Shown here in pieces: positions 18,566-26,139 of a DNA stretch of 64,000 bases; position 1 is the first letter of the stretch, and the number at the start of each line of letters is the position of its first letter. The translations under genes were made by a program, and so were the position numbers. Source of the stretch: Escherichia coli (GTDB lineage Bacteria; Pseudomonadota; Gammaproteobacteria; Enterobacterales; Enterobacteriaceae); NCBI RefSeq assembly GCF_036503815.1, contig NZ_AP027764.1:3596001-3660000 (forward strand), read 5' to 3'. The notes under the pieces are model-generated. The model did no database searches, was not told where the DNA came from, and saw only the letters and a list, made by a program, of their open reading frames with translations.

Positions 18566-18777
18566 ATGTCACAAACTATCGACCTGACCCTGGACGGCCT
18601 GTCCTGCGGTCACTGCGTTAAACGCGTGAAAGAAAGTCTCGAACAGCGCCCGGACGTTGAGCAGGCGGATGTGTCTATCACTGAAGCACACGTTACCGGT
18701 ACTGCCAGTGCAGAACAGCTGATCGAAACCATCAAACAAGCGGGTTATGACGCATCTGTAAGCCACCCAAAGGCTAA
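18566..18777 (+). other. CopA(Z): 70-residue copper chaperone by -1 frameshifting in copA
   Basis: The heptamer CCCAAAG lies at 18766-18772, with frame-0 codons CCA (68) and AAG (69). A -1 slip gives CCC-AAA, then GGC (Gly) and an immediate TAA at 18775-18777. The product is 70 residues, comprising only the first metal-binding domain. Programmed frameshifting at this site, producing a soluble Cu(I) chaperone, is established for E. coli copA. All sequence elements are intact here. Confidence 0.85.
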
Positions 18778-21070
18778 ACCGCTGGCGGAGTCATCAATCC
18801 CGTCGGAAGCACTGACAGCGGTTTCTGAGGCGCTTCCGGCAGCAAACGCCGATGACGATGACAGTCAGCAGTTGCTGCTGAGCGGCATGAGCTGCGCCAG
18901 CTGTGTTACCCGCGTACAAAATGCGCTGCAAAGCGTACCGGGCGTCACTCAGGCACGGGTAAACCTGGCGGAGCGTACTGCGCTGGTGATGGGCAGTGCC
19001 TCCCCACAAGATTTAGTGCAGGCGGTGGAAAAAGCGGGCTACGGCGCGGAAGCGATTGAAGATGACGCTAAACGCCGCGAGCGCCAGCAGGAAACCGCCG
19101 TCGCTACCATGAAGCGCTTCCGCTGGCAGGCAATTGTCGCTCTGGCGATAGGTATCCCGGTGATGGTCTGGGGGATGATCGGCGATAACATGATGGTCAC
19201 CGCCGACAACCGCAGTCTGTGGTTAGTTATCGGCCTGATAACGCTGGCGGTAATGGTTTTCGCCGGCGGGCATTTTTACCGTAGCGCATGGAAAAGCCTG
19301 CTGAACGGTGCGGCGACAATGGATACGCTGGTGGCGCTGGGTACTGGCGTGGCGTGGCTCTATTCAATGAGCGTCAACCTGTGGCCGCAGTGGTTCCCGA
19401 TGGAAGCGCGACATCTTTATTACGAAGCCAGTGCGATGATTATCGGTCTGATTAATCTCGGTCATATGCTGGAAGCGCGCGCACGTCAGCGTTCTTCAAA
19501 GGCGCTGGAGAAATTACTCGATTTAACCCCGCCGACGGCGCGCCTGGTCACTGACGAAGGTGAAAAAAGCGTGCCGCTGGCAGATGTTCAGCCTGGTATG
19601 TTACTACGCCTGACGACCGGCGATCGTGTACCGGTAGATGGTGAAATTACCCAGGGCGAAGCGTGGCTGGATGAAGCAATGCTGACGGGCGAACCTATCC
19701 CACAACAAAAAGGCGAAGGCGATAGCGTTCATGCCGGTACCGTGGTGCAGGACGGTAGCGTGCTGTTTCGTGCCAGTGCGGTTGGCAGCCATACTACGCT
19801 GTCACGGATCATTCGTATGGTGCGCCAGGCCCAGAGCAGTAAACCGGAAATCGGCCAGTTGGCGGATAAAATCTCTGCCGTATTTGTGCCGGTAGTGGTG
19901 GTGATTGCGCTGGTCAGTGCGGCAATCTGGTACTTCTTTGGTCCGGCACCGCAAATTGTTTATACCCTGGTGATTGCCACTACGGTACTGATTATCGCCT
20001 GCCCGTGTGCGCTGGGGCTGGCAACGCCAATGTCGATTATTTCCGGCGTAGGGCGTGCGGCTGAATTTGGCGTGCTGGTGCGGGACGCCGACGCGCTGCA
20101 GCGCGCCAGTACGCTCGATACCGTAGTATTCGATAAAACCGGGACGCTGACGGAAGGTAAACCGCAGGTTGTCGCGGTGAAAACATTTGCTGATGTTGAC
20201 GAAGCGCAGGCGCTGCGTCTGGCGGCGGCACTGGAACAAGGTTCCAGCCATCCGCTGGCACGGGCGATCCTCGATAAAGCAGGCGATATGCAGCTGCCGC
20301 AGGTCAACAGCTTCCGTACATTGCGTGGGCTGGGCGTGAGCGGTGAAGCAGAAGGTCATGCGTTATTGCTGGGTAATCAGGCGTTGTTAAATGACCAGCA
20401 AGTCGATACTAAAGCGATTGAAGCAGATATTTCAGCTCAGGCATCGCAAGGGGCAACGCCTGTGCTGCTGGCGGTTGACGGGAAAGCGGTGGCCTTGCTG
20501 GCTGTACGCGATCCATTGCGTAGTGATAGCGTGGCGGCGCTGCAACGTCTGCATAAAGCGGGATATCGTCTGGTGATGCTAACCGGGGATAACCCCACCA
20601 CCGCCAATGCGATCGCCAAAGAAGCAGGGATTGATGAGGTGATAGCCGGCGTGCTGCCAGACGGTAAAGCCGAAGCGATCAAACGTCTGCAAAGTGAAGG
20701 ACGTCAGGTGGCAATGGTGGGCGACGGCATTAACGACGCGCCAGCGCTGGCTCAGGCGGATGTCGGTATTGCTATGGGTGGCGGCAGTGATGTTGCCATT
20801 GAAACCGCGGCGATTACCCTGATGCGCCATAGCCTGATGGGTGTTGCGGATGCGCTCGCAATTTCCCGCGCAACGCTGCGCAACATGAAGCAGAACCTGC
20901 TCGGTGCGTTTATCTACAACAGCATTGGTATTCCGGTCGCCGCCGGTATTTTGTGGCCGTTCACTGGAACCCTGCTTAACCCGGTAGTTGCCGGGGCAGC
21001 AATGGCACTCTCGTCGATTACCGTAGTGAGTAACGCCAACCGGTTGCTGCGGTTTAAACCGAAGGAATAA
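18566..21070 (+). CDS. copA: Cu(I)-exporting P1B-type ATPase CopA
   Basis: This 834-residue inner-membrane pump exports cytoplasmic Cu(I) with ATP. Two N-terminal heavy-metal-binding domains carry GLSCGHC (C14, C17) and GMSCASC (C110, C113). The transmembrane metal motif is C479-P-C481, the phosphorylated aspartate is D523 in DKTGT, the actuator TGE is present, and the hinge GDGIND closes the ATP domain. Length equals the E. coli protein. The ATG at 18566 follows AAAGGAG. It is transcribed alone from a CueR promoter. An internal slippery heptamer near codon 69 gives a second short product, described separately. Adjacent ybaQ is degraded in this strain. Confidence 0.97.
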   Translation: MSQTIDLTLDGLSCGHCVKRVKESLEQRPDVEQADVSITEAHVTGTASAEQLIETIKQAGYDASVSHPKAKPLAESSIPSEALTAVSEALPAANADDDDSQQLLLSGMSCASCVTRVQNALQSVPGVTQARVNLAERTALVMGSASPQDLVQAVEKAGYGAEAIEDDAKRRERQQETAVATMKRFRWQAIVALAIGIPVMVWGMIGDNMMVTADNRSLWLVIGLITLAVMVFAGGHFYRSAWKSLLNGAATMDTLVALGTGVAWLYSMSVNLWPQWFPMEARHLYYEASAMIIGLINLGHMLEARARQRSSKALEKLLDLTPPTARLVTDEGEKSVPLADVQPGMLLRLTTGDRVPVDGEITQGEAWLDEAMLTGEPIPQQKGEGDSVHAGTVVQDGSVLFRASAVGSHTTLSRIIRMVRQAQSSKPEIGQLADKISAVFVPVVVVIALVSAAIWYFFGPAPQIVYTLVIATTVLIIACPCALGLATPMSIISGVGRAAEFGVLVRDADALQRASTLDTVVFDKTGTLTEGKPQVVAVKTFADVDEAQALRLAAALEQGSSHPLARAILDKAGDMQLPQVNSFRTLRGLGVSGEAEGHALLLGNQALLNDQQVDTKAIEADISAQASQGATPVLLAVDGKAVALLAVRDPLRSDSVAALQRLHKAGYRLVMLTGDNPTTANAIAKEAGIDEVIAGVLPDGKAEAIKRLQSEGRQVAMVGDGINDAPALAQADVGIAMGGGSDVAIETAAITLMRHSLMGVADALAISRATLRNMKQNLLGAFIYNSIGIPVAAGILWPFTGTLLNPVVAGAAMALSSITVVSNANRLLRFKPKE

Positions 21071-21112
21071 GTATGTCATTGCGGATGCGCTGCTTTAGGG
21101 TGGCGCATCTGG

Positions 21113-21163
21113 CATCGACGCATGCCTGCCGGATGCGGCATAAACGCCTTATCCGGCATCCGA
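21113..21163. repeat. REP palindrome between copA and ybaP
   Basis: The segment around GCCGGATGCGGC...GCCTTATCCGGC is a standard enterobacterial REP unit with GC-rich imperfect inverted arms. It lies downstream of copA and may protect its mRNA 3' end. A shorter hairpin (GATGCGC/GCGCATC) precedes it, close to the copA stop. Confidence 0.75.
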
Positions 21164-21167
21164 GATG

Positions 21168-21254
21168 AAGCGATTTTTTGGCCTTACGCGACCTTTTTGC
21201 ACGTTTTTCCCGGCGTGCCAAATATTTAATCCGTCCCAACTCCATTTGCGCCAT
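21168..21254 (-). pseudogene. ybaQ: C-terminal remnant of ybaQ
   Basis: On the minus strand this encodes MELGRIKYLARREKRAKRSR followed by KAKKSL. From memory, this resembles the C-terminus of E. coli YbaQ (ELGRI, then YLARREERAKK), a 113-residue HigA/XRE-type antitoxin-like regulator normally located between copA and ybaP on this strand. Only 227 bp separate copA and ybaP here, too little for intact ybaQ. The helix-turn-helix part is gone, replaced directly by the ybaP leader. The identification rests on a short match, so confidence is moderate. Confidence 0.5.
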
Positions 21255-21297
21255 CCCTCCCCGCGCGCTAGCATGATATTTCACAAAGGGAGGTCGT

Positions 21298-22092
21298 ATG
21301 GATCTGTTGTACCGGGTAAAAACGCTTTGGGCCGCGCTGCGCGGCAATCATTACACCTGGCCTGCTATCGATATCTCTCTTCCCGGCAATCGCCATTTTC
21401 ATCTGATCGGCAGTATTCATATGGGTAGCCACGATATGGCTCCCCTGCCCACCCGTTTGCTCAAAAAGCTCAAAAACGCCGATGCGCTGATCGTCGAGGC
21501 GGATGTTTCCACCAGCGATACGCCTTTTGCCAATTTGCCTGCCTGCGAGGCGCTGGAAGAGCGCATTAGCGAGGAGCAATTACAAAATCTGCAACACATA
21601 AGCCAGGAGATGGGCATTTCTCCGTCGCTCTTTTCCACCCAACCACTGTGGCAAATCGCGATGGTTCTTCAGGCAACGCAGGCGCAAAAACTGGGGCTGC
21701 GGGCAGAATATGGTATCGATTACCAGCTATTGCAGGTGGCGAAACAACAAGATAAACCCGTAATTGAACTGGAAGGGGCAGACAACCAGATTGCCATGTT
21801 GCTCCAGTTCCCTGACAAAGGACTGGCGCTGCTGGACGATACGCTGACCCACTGGCACACCAATGCACGGTTGCTGCAACAAATGATGAGCTGGTGGCTG
21901 AATACGCCGCCGCAAAATAATGAAATAACGCTGCCCAATACGTTCAGTCAGTCGCTGTACGATGTACTGATGCATCAGCGAAATCTCGCCTGGCGGGACA
22001 AATTACGCGCCATGCCGCCGGGGCGCTATGTGGTCGCGGTCGGAGCTTTACATCTGTATGGAGAAGGGAATTTGCCGCAGATGTTGCGCTAA
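21298..22092 (+). CDS. ybaP: YbaP, TraB/GumN-family protein
   Basis: The 264-residue protein belongs to the TraB/GumN family, related to Tiki-type metalloproteases. Conserved elements are LIGSIHMGSHD near residues 38-48, where GSxH is a putative metal-ligand motif, a central VEAD, and C-terminal VGALHLYGEGN. Length fits E. coli YbaP. The start at 21298 follows the strong site GGGAGG. No clear signal peptide is visible. The biological role is not established. Its 3' end is immediately adjacent to the sRNA gene chiX on the opposite strand. Confidence 0.9.
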   Translation: MDLLYRVKTLWAALRGNHYTWPAIDISLPGNRHFHLIGSIHMGSHDMAPLPTRLLKKLKNADALIVEADVSTSDTPFANLPACEALEERISEEQLQNLQHISQEMGISPSLFSTQPLWQIAMVLQATQAQKLGLRAEYGIDYQLLQVAKQQDKPVIELEGADNQIAMLLQFPDKGLALLDDTLTHWHTNARLLQQMMSWWLNTPPQNNEITLPNTFSQSLYDVLMHQRNLAWRDKLRAMPPGRYVVAVGALHLYGEGNLPQMLR

Positions 22093-22174
22093 AAAAATGG
22101 CCAATATCGCTATTGGCCCGTCAAAGAGGAATTTCATTTTTTTATTATTATGCCGTCACTTTAAGCGACGGTGT
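22091..22174 (-). ncRNA. chiX: ChiX (SroB/MicM) small regulatory RNA
   Basis: Read on the minus strand, the 84-nt sequence starts ACACCGTCGC, forms a first hairpin with GTGACGGC, and has an A/U-rich centre with UUCCUCUUUGACGGG. It ends in the terminator GGCCAATA-GCGA-TATTGGCC followed by A and seven U. Length, seed and position between ybaP and ybaK match E. coli ChiX. ChiX is an Hfq-dependent sRNA that silences the chitoporin gene chiP and also dpiB; chb transcript acts as its decoy. Its promoter is immediately upstream. Recognition is from remembered sequence plus structure. Confidence 0.95.
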
Positions 22175-22180
22175 AACTCG

Positions 22181-22209
22181 ATTGTCGCTCAATCTCACCA
22201 TCCTGCCAA
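22181..22209 (-). promoter_or_regulatory. Sigma-70 promoter of chiX
   Basis: On the minus strand, TTGGCA (22209-22204) and GACAAT (22186-22181) are separated by exactly 17 bp. The -10 box ends 7 nt before the ChiX 5' end at 22174. This near-consensus layout agrees with strong constitutive sRNA expression. Confidence 0.75.
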
Positions 22210-22295
22210 TACTCTTAGGCAAGATGACTCTTTTTTTTGGACCGCCATCAGGCGTATGCTTGCTTCGTTTTTTTGTTTAAGGCAGGAAAATTACC

Positions 22296-22775
22296 ATGAC
22301 ACCCGCAGTTAAATTACTCGAAAAAAACAAGATTTCGTTTCAAATCCACACCTATGAGCACGATCCGGCTGAAACCAATTTTGGCGATGAAGTCGTCAAA
22401 AAATTAGGTTTGAATCCGGATCAGGTCTACAAAACGCTGCTGGTGGCAGTGAACGGTGATATGAAACATCTGGCAGTGGCCGTTACGCCGGTCGCAGGTC
22501 AACTGGATCTTAAAAAAGTAGCAAAGGCGTTGGGTGCCAAGAAAGTTGAGATGGCCGATCCGATGGTTGCGCAGCGTTCGACGGGGTATCTGGTTGGGGG
22601 GATTAGCCCACTGGGGCAGAAAAAACGCCTGCCGACGATTATCGACGCCCCCGCGCAAGAGTTTGCCACTATTTTTGTTTCTGGCGGCAAGCGCGGGCTG
22701 GACATCGAACTGGCGGCAAGCGACCTGGCGAAGATCCTCGATGCCAAATTTGCTGATATCGCTCGTCGCGATTAA
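22296..22775 (+). CDS. ybaK: Cys-tRNA(Pro) deacylase YbaK
   Basis: The 159-residue cytosolic protein is a YbaK/EbsC-family trans-editing factor that hydrolyses Cys-tRNA(Pro) mischarged by ProRS. The single YbaK/YbaR fold spans almost the entire chain. Typical blocks are VYKTLLV near residue 45, a lysine-rich central helix (KKVAKALGAKKVEMAD), and GYLVGGISPLGQKKRLP near residues 95-112. The active-site lysine of the family lies in the VYKTL block (family knowledge). Start ATG 22296 follows GGCAGGAAAATTACC. A strong hairpin follows the stop codon. Confidence 0.95.
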   Translation: MTPAVKLLEKNKISFQIHTYEHDPAETNFGDEVVKKLGLNPDQVYKTLLVAVNGDMKHLAVAVTPVAGQLDLKKVAKALGAKKVEMADPMVAQRSTGYLVGGISPLGQKKRLPTIIDAPAQEFATIFVSGGKRGLDIELAASDLAKILDAKFADIARRD

Positions 22776-22780
22776 GCATT

Positions 22781-22804
22781 GTGCCGGATGCGAACATCCG
22801 GCAC
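22781..22804. terminator. Hairpin between convergent ybaK and ushA
   Basis: A perfect 10-bp stem (GTGCCGGATG / CATCCGGCAC) closes a CGAA tetraloop. It is followed by TTTCGGG on the plus strand. It sits between two convergent genes and can act as a transcript end for ybaK. It is also related to a half REP unit. The U-tract is weak. Confidence 0.6.
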
Positions 22805-22811
22805 TTTCGGG

Positions 22812-24464
22812 TTACTGCCAGCTCACCTCACCTTTCGGTTCATAGACACTCACATCCAGCGGCGAGTTTTTCTGGATATACGCTTTCAGCACTTCAGCAT
22901 CAATAAAGCCGGTATTCACATAGCCCGGTTTGTTATCCAGACGCGGATAGCCATCACCGCCAGTGGCATTGAAGTTTAATGTCGCCATACGGTAAGTTTT
23001 CGCCGGATCGACCGGTTCGCCTTTGATTTTCAGGTCGTTCAGTTTGCCGTCTTTCGCCACAAAGCTAACGTTGGCAAATTGCGGATAGGCACCAGAATCA
23101 GGCTTCATTTGTGCGACGGCGGTCAGGTAATCAATCACCTCTTTACCGGTCATGTCGGCATACACCACCACATTGCCGAATGGCTGCACTTTCAGCACAT
23201 TTTTATAGCTGATATCACCTGTTTCGATAGAATCACGAATTCCGCCTCCGCTCATCACCGCAAAGTCGGCACCAGTGCGATCCATTTGTGCTGCCAGAAT
23301 CAACCGCCCCATATTGGTCTGTACAAAACGCACTTTGCTGCGGTCGCCTTCCAGACGACCATTGGTTTCGCCTATTTTCACTTCCAGCTGCGCTTTGCCT
23401 TTGTTCTGGAACGGTGATAACAGCGAAATCATTTGCTGGTTTTCGGCGATTTCAGGGGTGTAAAGCACACGCTCGCTTTTCCCGTCTTCCCAGGTCACTT
23501 TCTTCTTCAGGTTTACCGGAATCAACTGGTAGTTGACCATTTTCATTTCGCCGTTGCGAAACTCAAAGTCGGCCCGACCAACGTACTTGCCCCACTCATG
23601 CGCCTGTACAATCCAGATGCCATTTTGTTGATCCGGTTTGCATGGCGTACCAGGAACGTAATCGACCTGTTTTTTATTTTCTGCCGCCATACAGACTGGA
23701 TCTTGCGAGTGACCTCCGACGATCATCGCCAGCGATCCGGCAGGCAGCGCGCGTGCCATCTCCACATCGCCCGGTGCATTAGAGCCGTGCTCACCATTGT
23801 CGTAATGCCCCATATGGGTCGCCGCGATAATAATGTGTGGCTTTTCTGTCTGTTGCAGCTCCTGAATCACCAGCTTCGCTTCATCAGCGGGCTTACGAAA
23901 TTCGATATCAGTGAAGTATTCCGGGTTACCAATTTTGGCTGTGTCATCGGTTGTCAGCCCAATAACGGCAATTTTCAGATCCTGACGCTTAAACAACGCC
24001 CATGGTTTAAACAGGCGCTCACCAGTGCTTTTTTGGTAGATATTGGCGGAAAGCAACGGGAACTTAGCCCACTTTTCCTGCTGGCGTAATACGGTGAGCG
24101 GGTTATCAAATTCATGATTACCGATTGCCATCGCATCATAGCCCACCAGATTCATACCGCGAAAATCAGGTTCGGCATCCTGTAAGTCGGACTCGGGCAC
24201 GCCAGTATTAATGTCGCCACCGGAAAGTAGCAGCACGCTACCGCCTTCAGCCGCAACCTCTTTGCGGATACCATCCACCAGCGTTTTTTGCGCCGCCAGA
24301 CCATATTCGCCATATTCATTGCGCCAAAAATGCCCATGATGATCATTGGTATGCAGAACTGTAATTTTGTAGGTTTTATCCTGCTCATAAGCCAGAGCAG
24401 TTTCACTCGCCAGTGTAAATGTGGTTAACAGTGCTAACGCCACGCCCCGCTGCAATAATTTCAT
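22812..24464 (-). CDS. ushA: Periplasmic UDP-sugar hydrolase / 5'-nucleotidase UshA
   Basis: The 550-residue precursor has a cleavable signal peptide (residues 1-25, ending ETALA). A calcineurin-like metallophosphoesterase domain follows, with D41 and H43 in HTNDHHGHF, D84 in GGDINTG, N116-H117 in GNHEFD, and GGHSQD. The C-terminal substrate-specificity domain contains FNATGGDGYP. It degrades extracellular nucleotides and UDP-sugars to nucleosides for uptake. Length equals the E. coli protein. It is divergent from fsr, and both start regions share the 217-bp intergenic space. The sequence is intact. Confidence 0.96.
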   Translation of the reverse strand: MKLLQRGVALALLTTFTLASETALAYEQDKTYKITVLHTNDHHGHFWRNEYGEYGLAAQKTLVDGIRKEVAAEGGSVLLLSGGDINTGVPESDLQDAEPDFRGMNLVGYDAMAIGNHEFDNPLTVLRQQEKWAKFPLLSANIYQKSTGERLFKPWALFKRQDLKIAVIGLTTDDTAKIGNPEYFTDIEFRKPADEAKLVIQELQQTEKPHIIIAATHMGHYDNGEHGSNAPGDVEMARALPAGSLAMIVGGHSQDPVCMAAENKKQVDYVPGTPCKPDQQNGIWIVQAHEWGKYVGRADFEFRNGEMKMVNYQLIPVNLKKKVTWEDGKSERVLYTPEIAENQQMISLLSPFQNKGKAQLEVKIGETNGRLEGDRSKVRFVQTNMGRLILAAQMDRTGADFAVMSGGGIRDSIETGDISYKNVLKVQPFGNVVVYADMTGKEVIDYLTAVAQMKPDSGAYPQFANVSFVAKDGKLNDLKIKGEPVDPAKTYRMATLNFNATGGDGYPRLDNKPGYVNTGFIDAEVLKAYIQKNSPLDVSVYEPKGEVSWQ

Positions 24465-24681
24465 ACTTCTCTCCCTGATCAGATTTCAACGTGTTGAAAA
24501 ATAGTATGACGCGACATCATAGACAAGTCTGCGTCCGGTGAAGATAAATCTGCATCCAGATTAGAAATTCTGTATTCAGCGTTGAGACTTCCTTCAGGCG
24601 GCGCATACAGGTATGTTAGTCTGGTAATAATCACAAATAAGATCATTCTTTACATCGCAACCCTGAAAAAGTGACTTTCCT

Positions 24682-25902
24682 ATGGCAATGAGTGAACAAA
24701 CCCAGCCAGTGGCTGGCGCTGCTGCGTCAACGACCAAGGCCCGAACATCGTTTGGTATTTTAGGTGCTATCAGCTTCTCACATCTGCTGAACGACATGAT
24801 CCAATCGCTGATTCTGGCGATTTATCCCCTGCTTCAGTCAGAATTTTCTCTGACATTTATGCAAATTGGCATGATAACCCTCACCTTCCAGCTCGCCTCT
24901 TCACTATTGCAACCTGTGGTCGGCTACTGGACGGATAAATATCCGATGCCGTGGTCGTTGCCGATTGGCATGTGCTTTACCTTGAGCGGTCTGGTGCTGC
25001 TGGCACTGGCGGGCAGTTTTGGCGCAGTTCTGCTGGCGGCGGCGTTGGTCGGCACTGGTTCGTCGGTCTTTCACCCGGAATCCTCACGCGTGGCCCGAAT
25101 GGCGTCTGGTGGCCGTCATGGCCTGGCGCAATCTATCTTTCAGGTCGGCGGAAACTTTGGCAGTTCACTTGGTCCCTTGCTGGCGGCAGTAATTATCGCA
25201 CCTTATGGCAAAGGTAACGTGGCGTGGTTTGTACTGGCTGCTCTGTTAGCTATCGTGGTGCTGGCGCAAATCAGCCGTTGGTACTCTGCACAGCACCGAA
25301 TGAATAAGGGCAAACCCAAAGCGACGATTATCAATCCACTGCCGCGCAACAAAGTGGTACTGGCGGTCAGCATTCTGTTAATCCTGATTTTCTCGAAATA
25401 TTTCTATATGGCGAGCATCAGTAGCTATTACACCTTTTATCTGATGCAAAAATTCGGATTATCTATCCAGAATGCCCAGCTTCATCTGTTTGCATTCCTG
25501 TTTGCCGTTGCGGCAGGTACGGTGATCGGCGGGCCTGTAGGGGATAAAATTGGACGGAAATATGTGATTTGGGGCTCTATCCTCGGCGTTGCGCCGTTTA
25601 CGCTGATTTTACCCTACGCCAGCCTGCACTGGACGGGGGTTTTAACGGTGATTATTGGATTTATCCTCGCTTCGGCATTCTCTGCCATTCTGGTCTACGC
25701 TCAGGAGCTGCTTCCGGGACGTATCGGTATGGTTTCTGGACTCTTTTTCGGTTTTGCTTTCGGCATGGGAGGTCTGGGAGCGGCAGTTCTGGGGCTTATC
25801 GCCGACCATACCAGCATCGAGTTAGTCTATAAAATCTGTGCTTTCCTGCCACTATTGGGGATGTTGACCATATTCCTGCCTGATAACCGGCATAAAGACT
25901 GA
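24682..25902 (+). CDS. fsr: Fosmidomycin resistance MFS exporter Fsr
   Basis: The 406-residue protein is a 12-helix major facilitator superfamily transporter of the inner membrane. The MFS loop 2-3 motif appears as GYWTDKYP, and the inter-domain equivalent as GGPVGDKIGRKYV. Family length and sequence correspond to E. coli Fsr, which exports fosmidomycin when overexpressed; the natural substrate is not established. The N-terminal tail is Ala/Thr/Ser-rich. The start at ATG 24682 fits the annotated family length, with a second Met at residue 3 as alternative. A good terminator follows. Confidence 0.93.
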   Translation: MAMSEQTQPVAGAAASTTKARTSFGILGAISFSHLLNDMIQSLILAIYPLLQSEFSLTFMQIGMITLTFQLASSLLQPVVGYWTDKYPMPWSLPIGMCFTLSGLVLLALAGSFGAVLLAAALVGTGSSVFHPESSRVARMASGGRHGLAQSIFQVGGNFGSSLGPLLAAVIIAPYGKGNVAWFVLAALLAIVVLAQISRWYSAQHRMNKGKPKATIINPLPRNKVVLAVSILLILIFSKYFYMASISSYYTFYLMQKFGLSIQNAQLHLFAFLFAVAAGTVIGGPVGDKIGRKYVIWGSILGVAPFTLILPYASLHWTGVLTVIIGFILASAFSAILVYAQELLPGRIGMVSGLFFGFAFGMGGLGAAVLGLIADHTSIELVYKICAFLPLLGMLTIFLPDNRHKD

Positions 25903-25910
25903 TTTCATTG

Positions 25911-25942
25911 CAGCCAAAGGCAAACTTTGGCTGCATCGTTTT
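25911..25942 (+). terminator. Intrinsic terminator of fsr
   Basis: The stem CAGCCAAAG / CTTTGGCTG with loop GCAAA (25911-25933) is followed by CATCGTTTT. It lies 8 nt past the fsr stop codon. The perfect 9-bp stem and T-run make it convincing. Confidence 0.85.
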
Positions 25943-26139
25943 ACAGTCGCCATAAGCCTTTCCTCTGTTAAACCGCCTTCTGTTTTCCGATCCGTGCTTT
26001 TTTTGCCGCTAATTCCATTTTTCTGCAAAATTCAACAATTATTCATAAACATCATCAATGAAATTGTCATAAACTATTACCTGTAATTTTGGTTTTCCCG
26101 GCCAAAAATGGACAATAACCACCAGGAAAAGGAGACGGA

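Noticed and set aside
23433..24089. A 218-codon plus-strand frame antisense to ushA
   Set aside because: It is a shadow of the intact ushA gene, without a ribosome site or domain signature.
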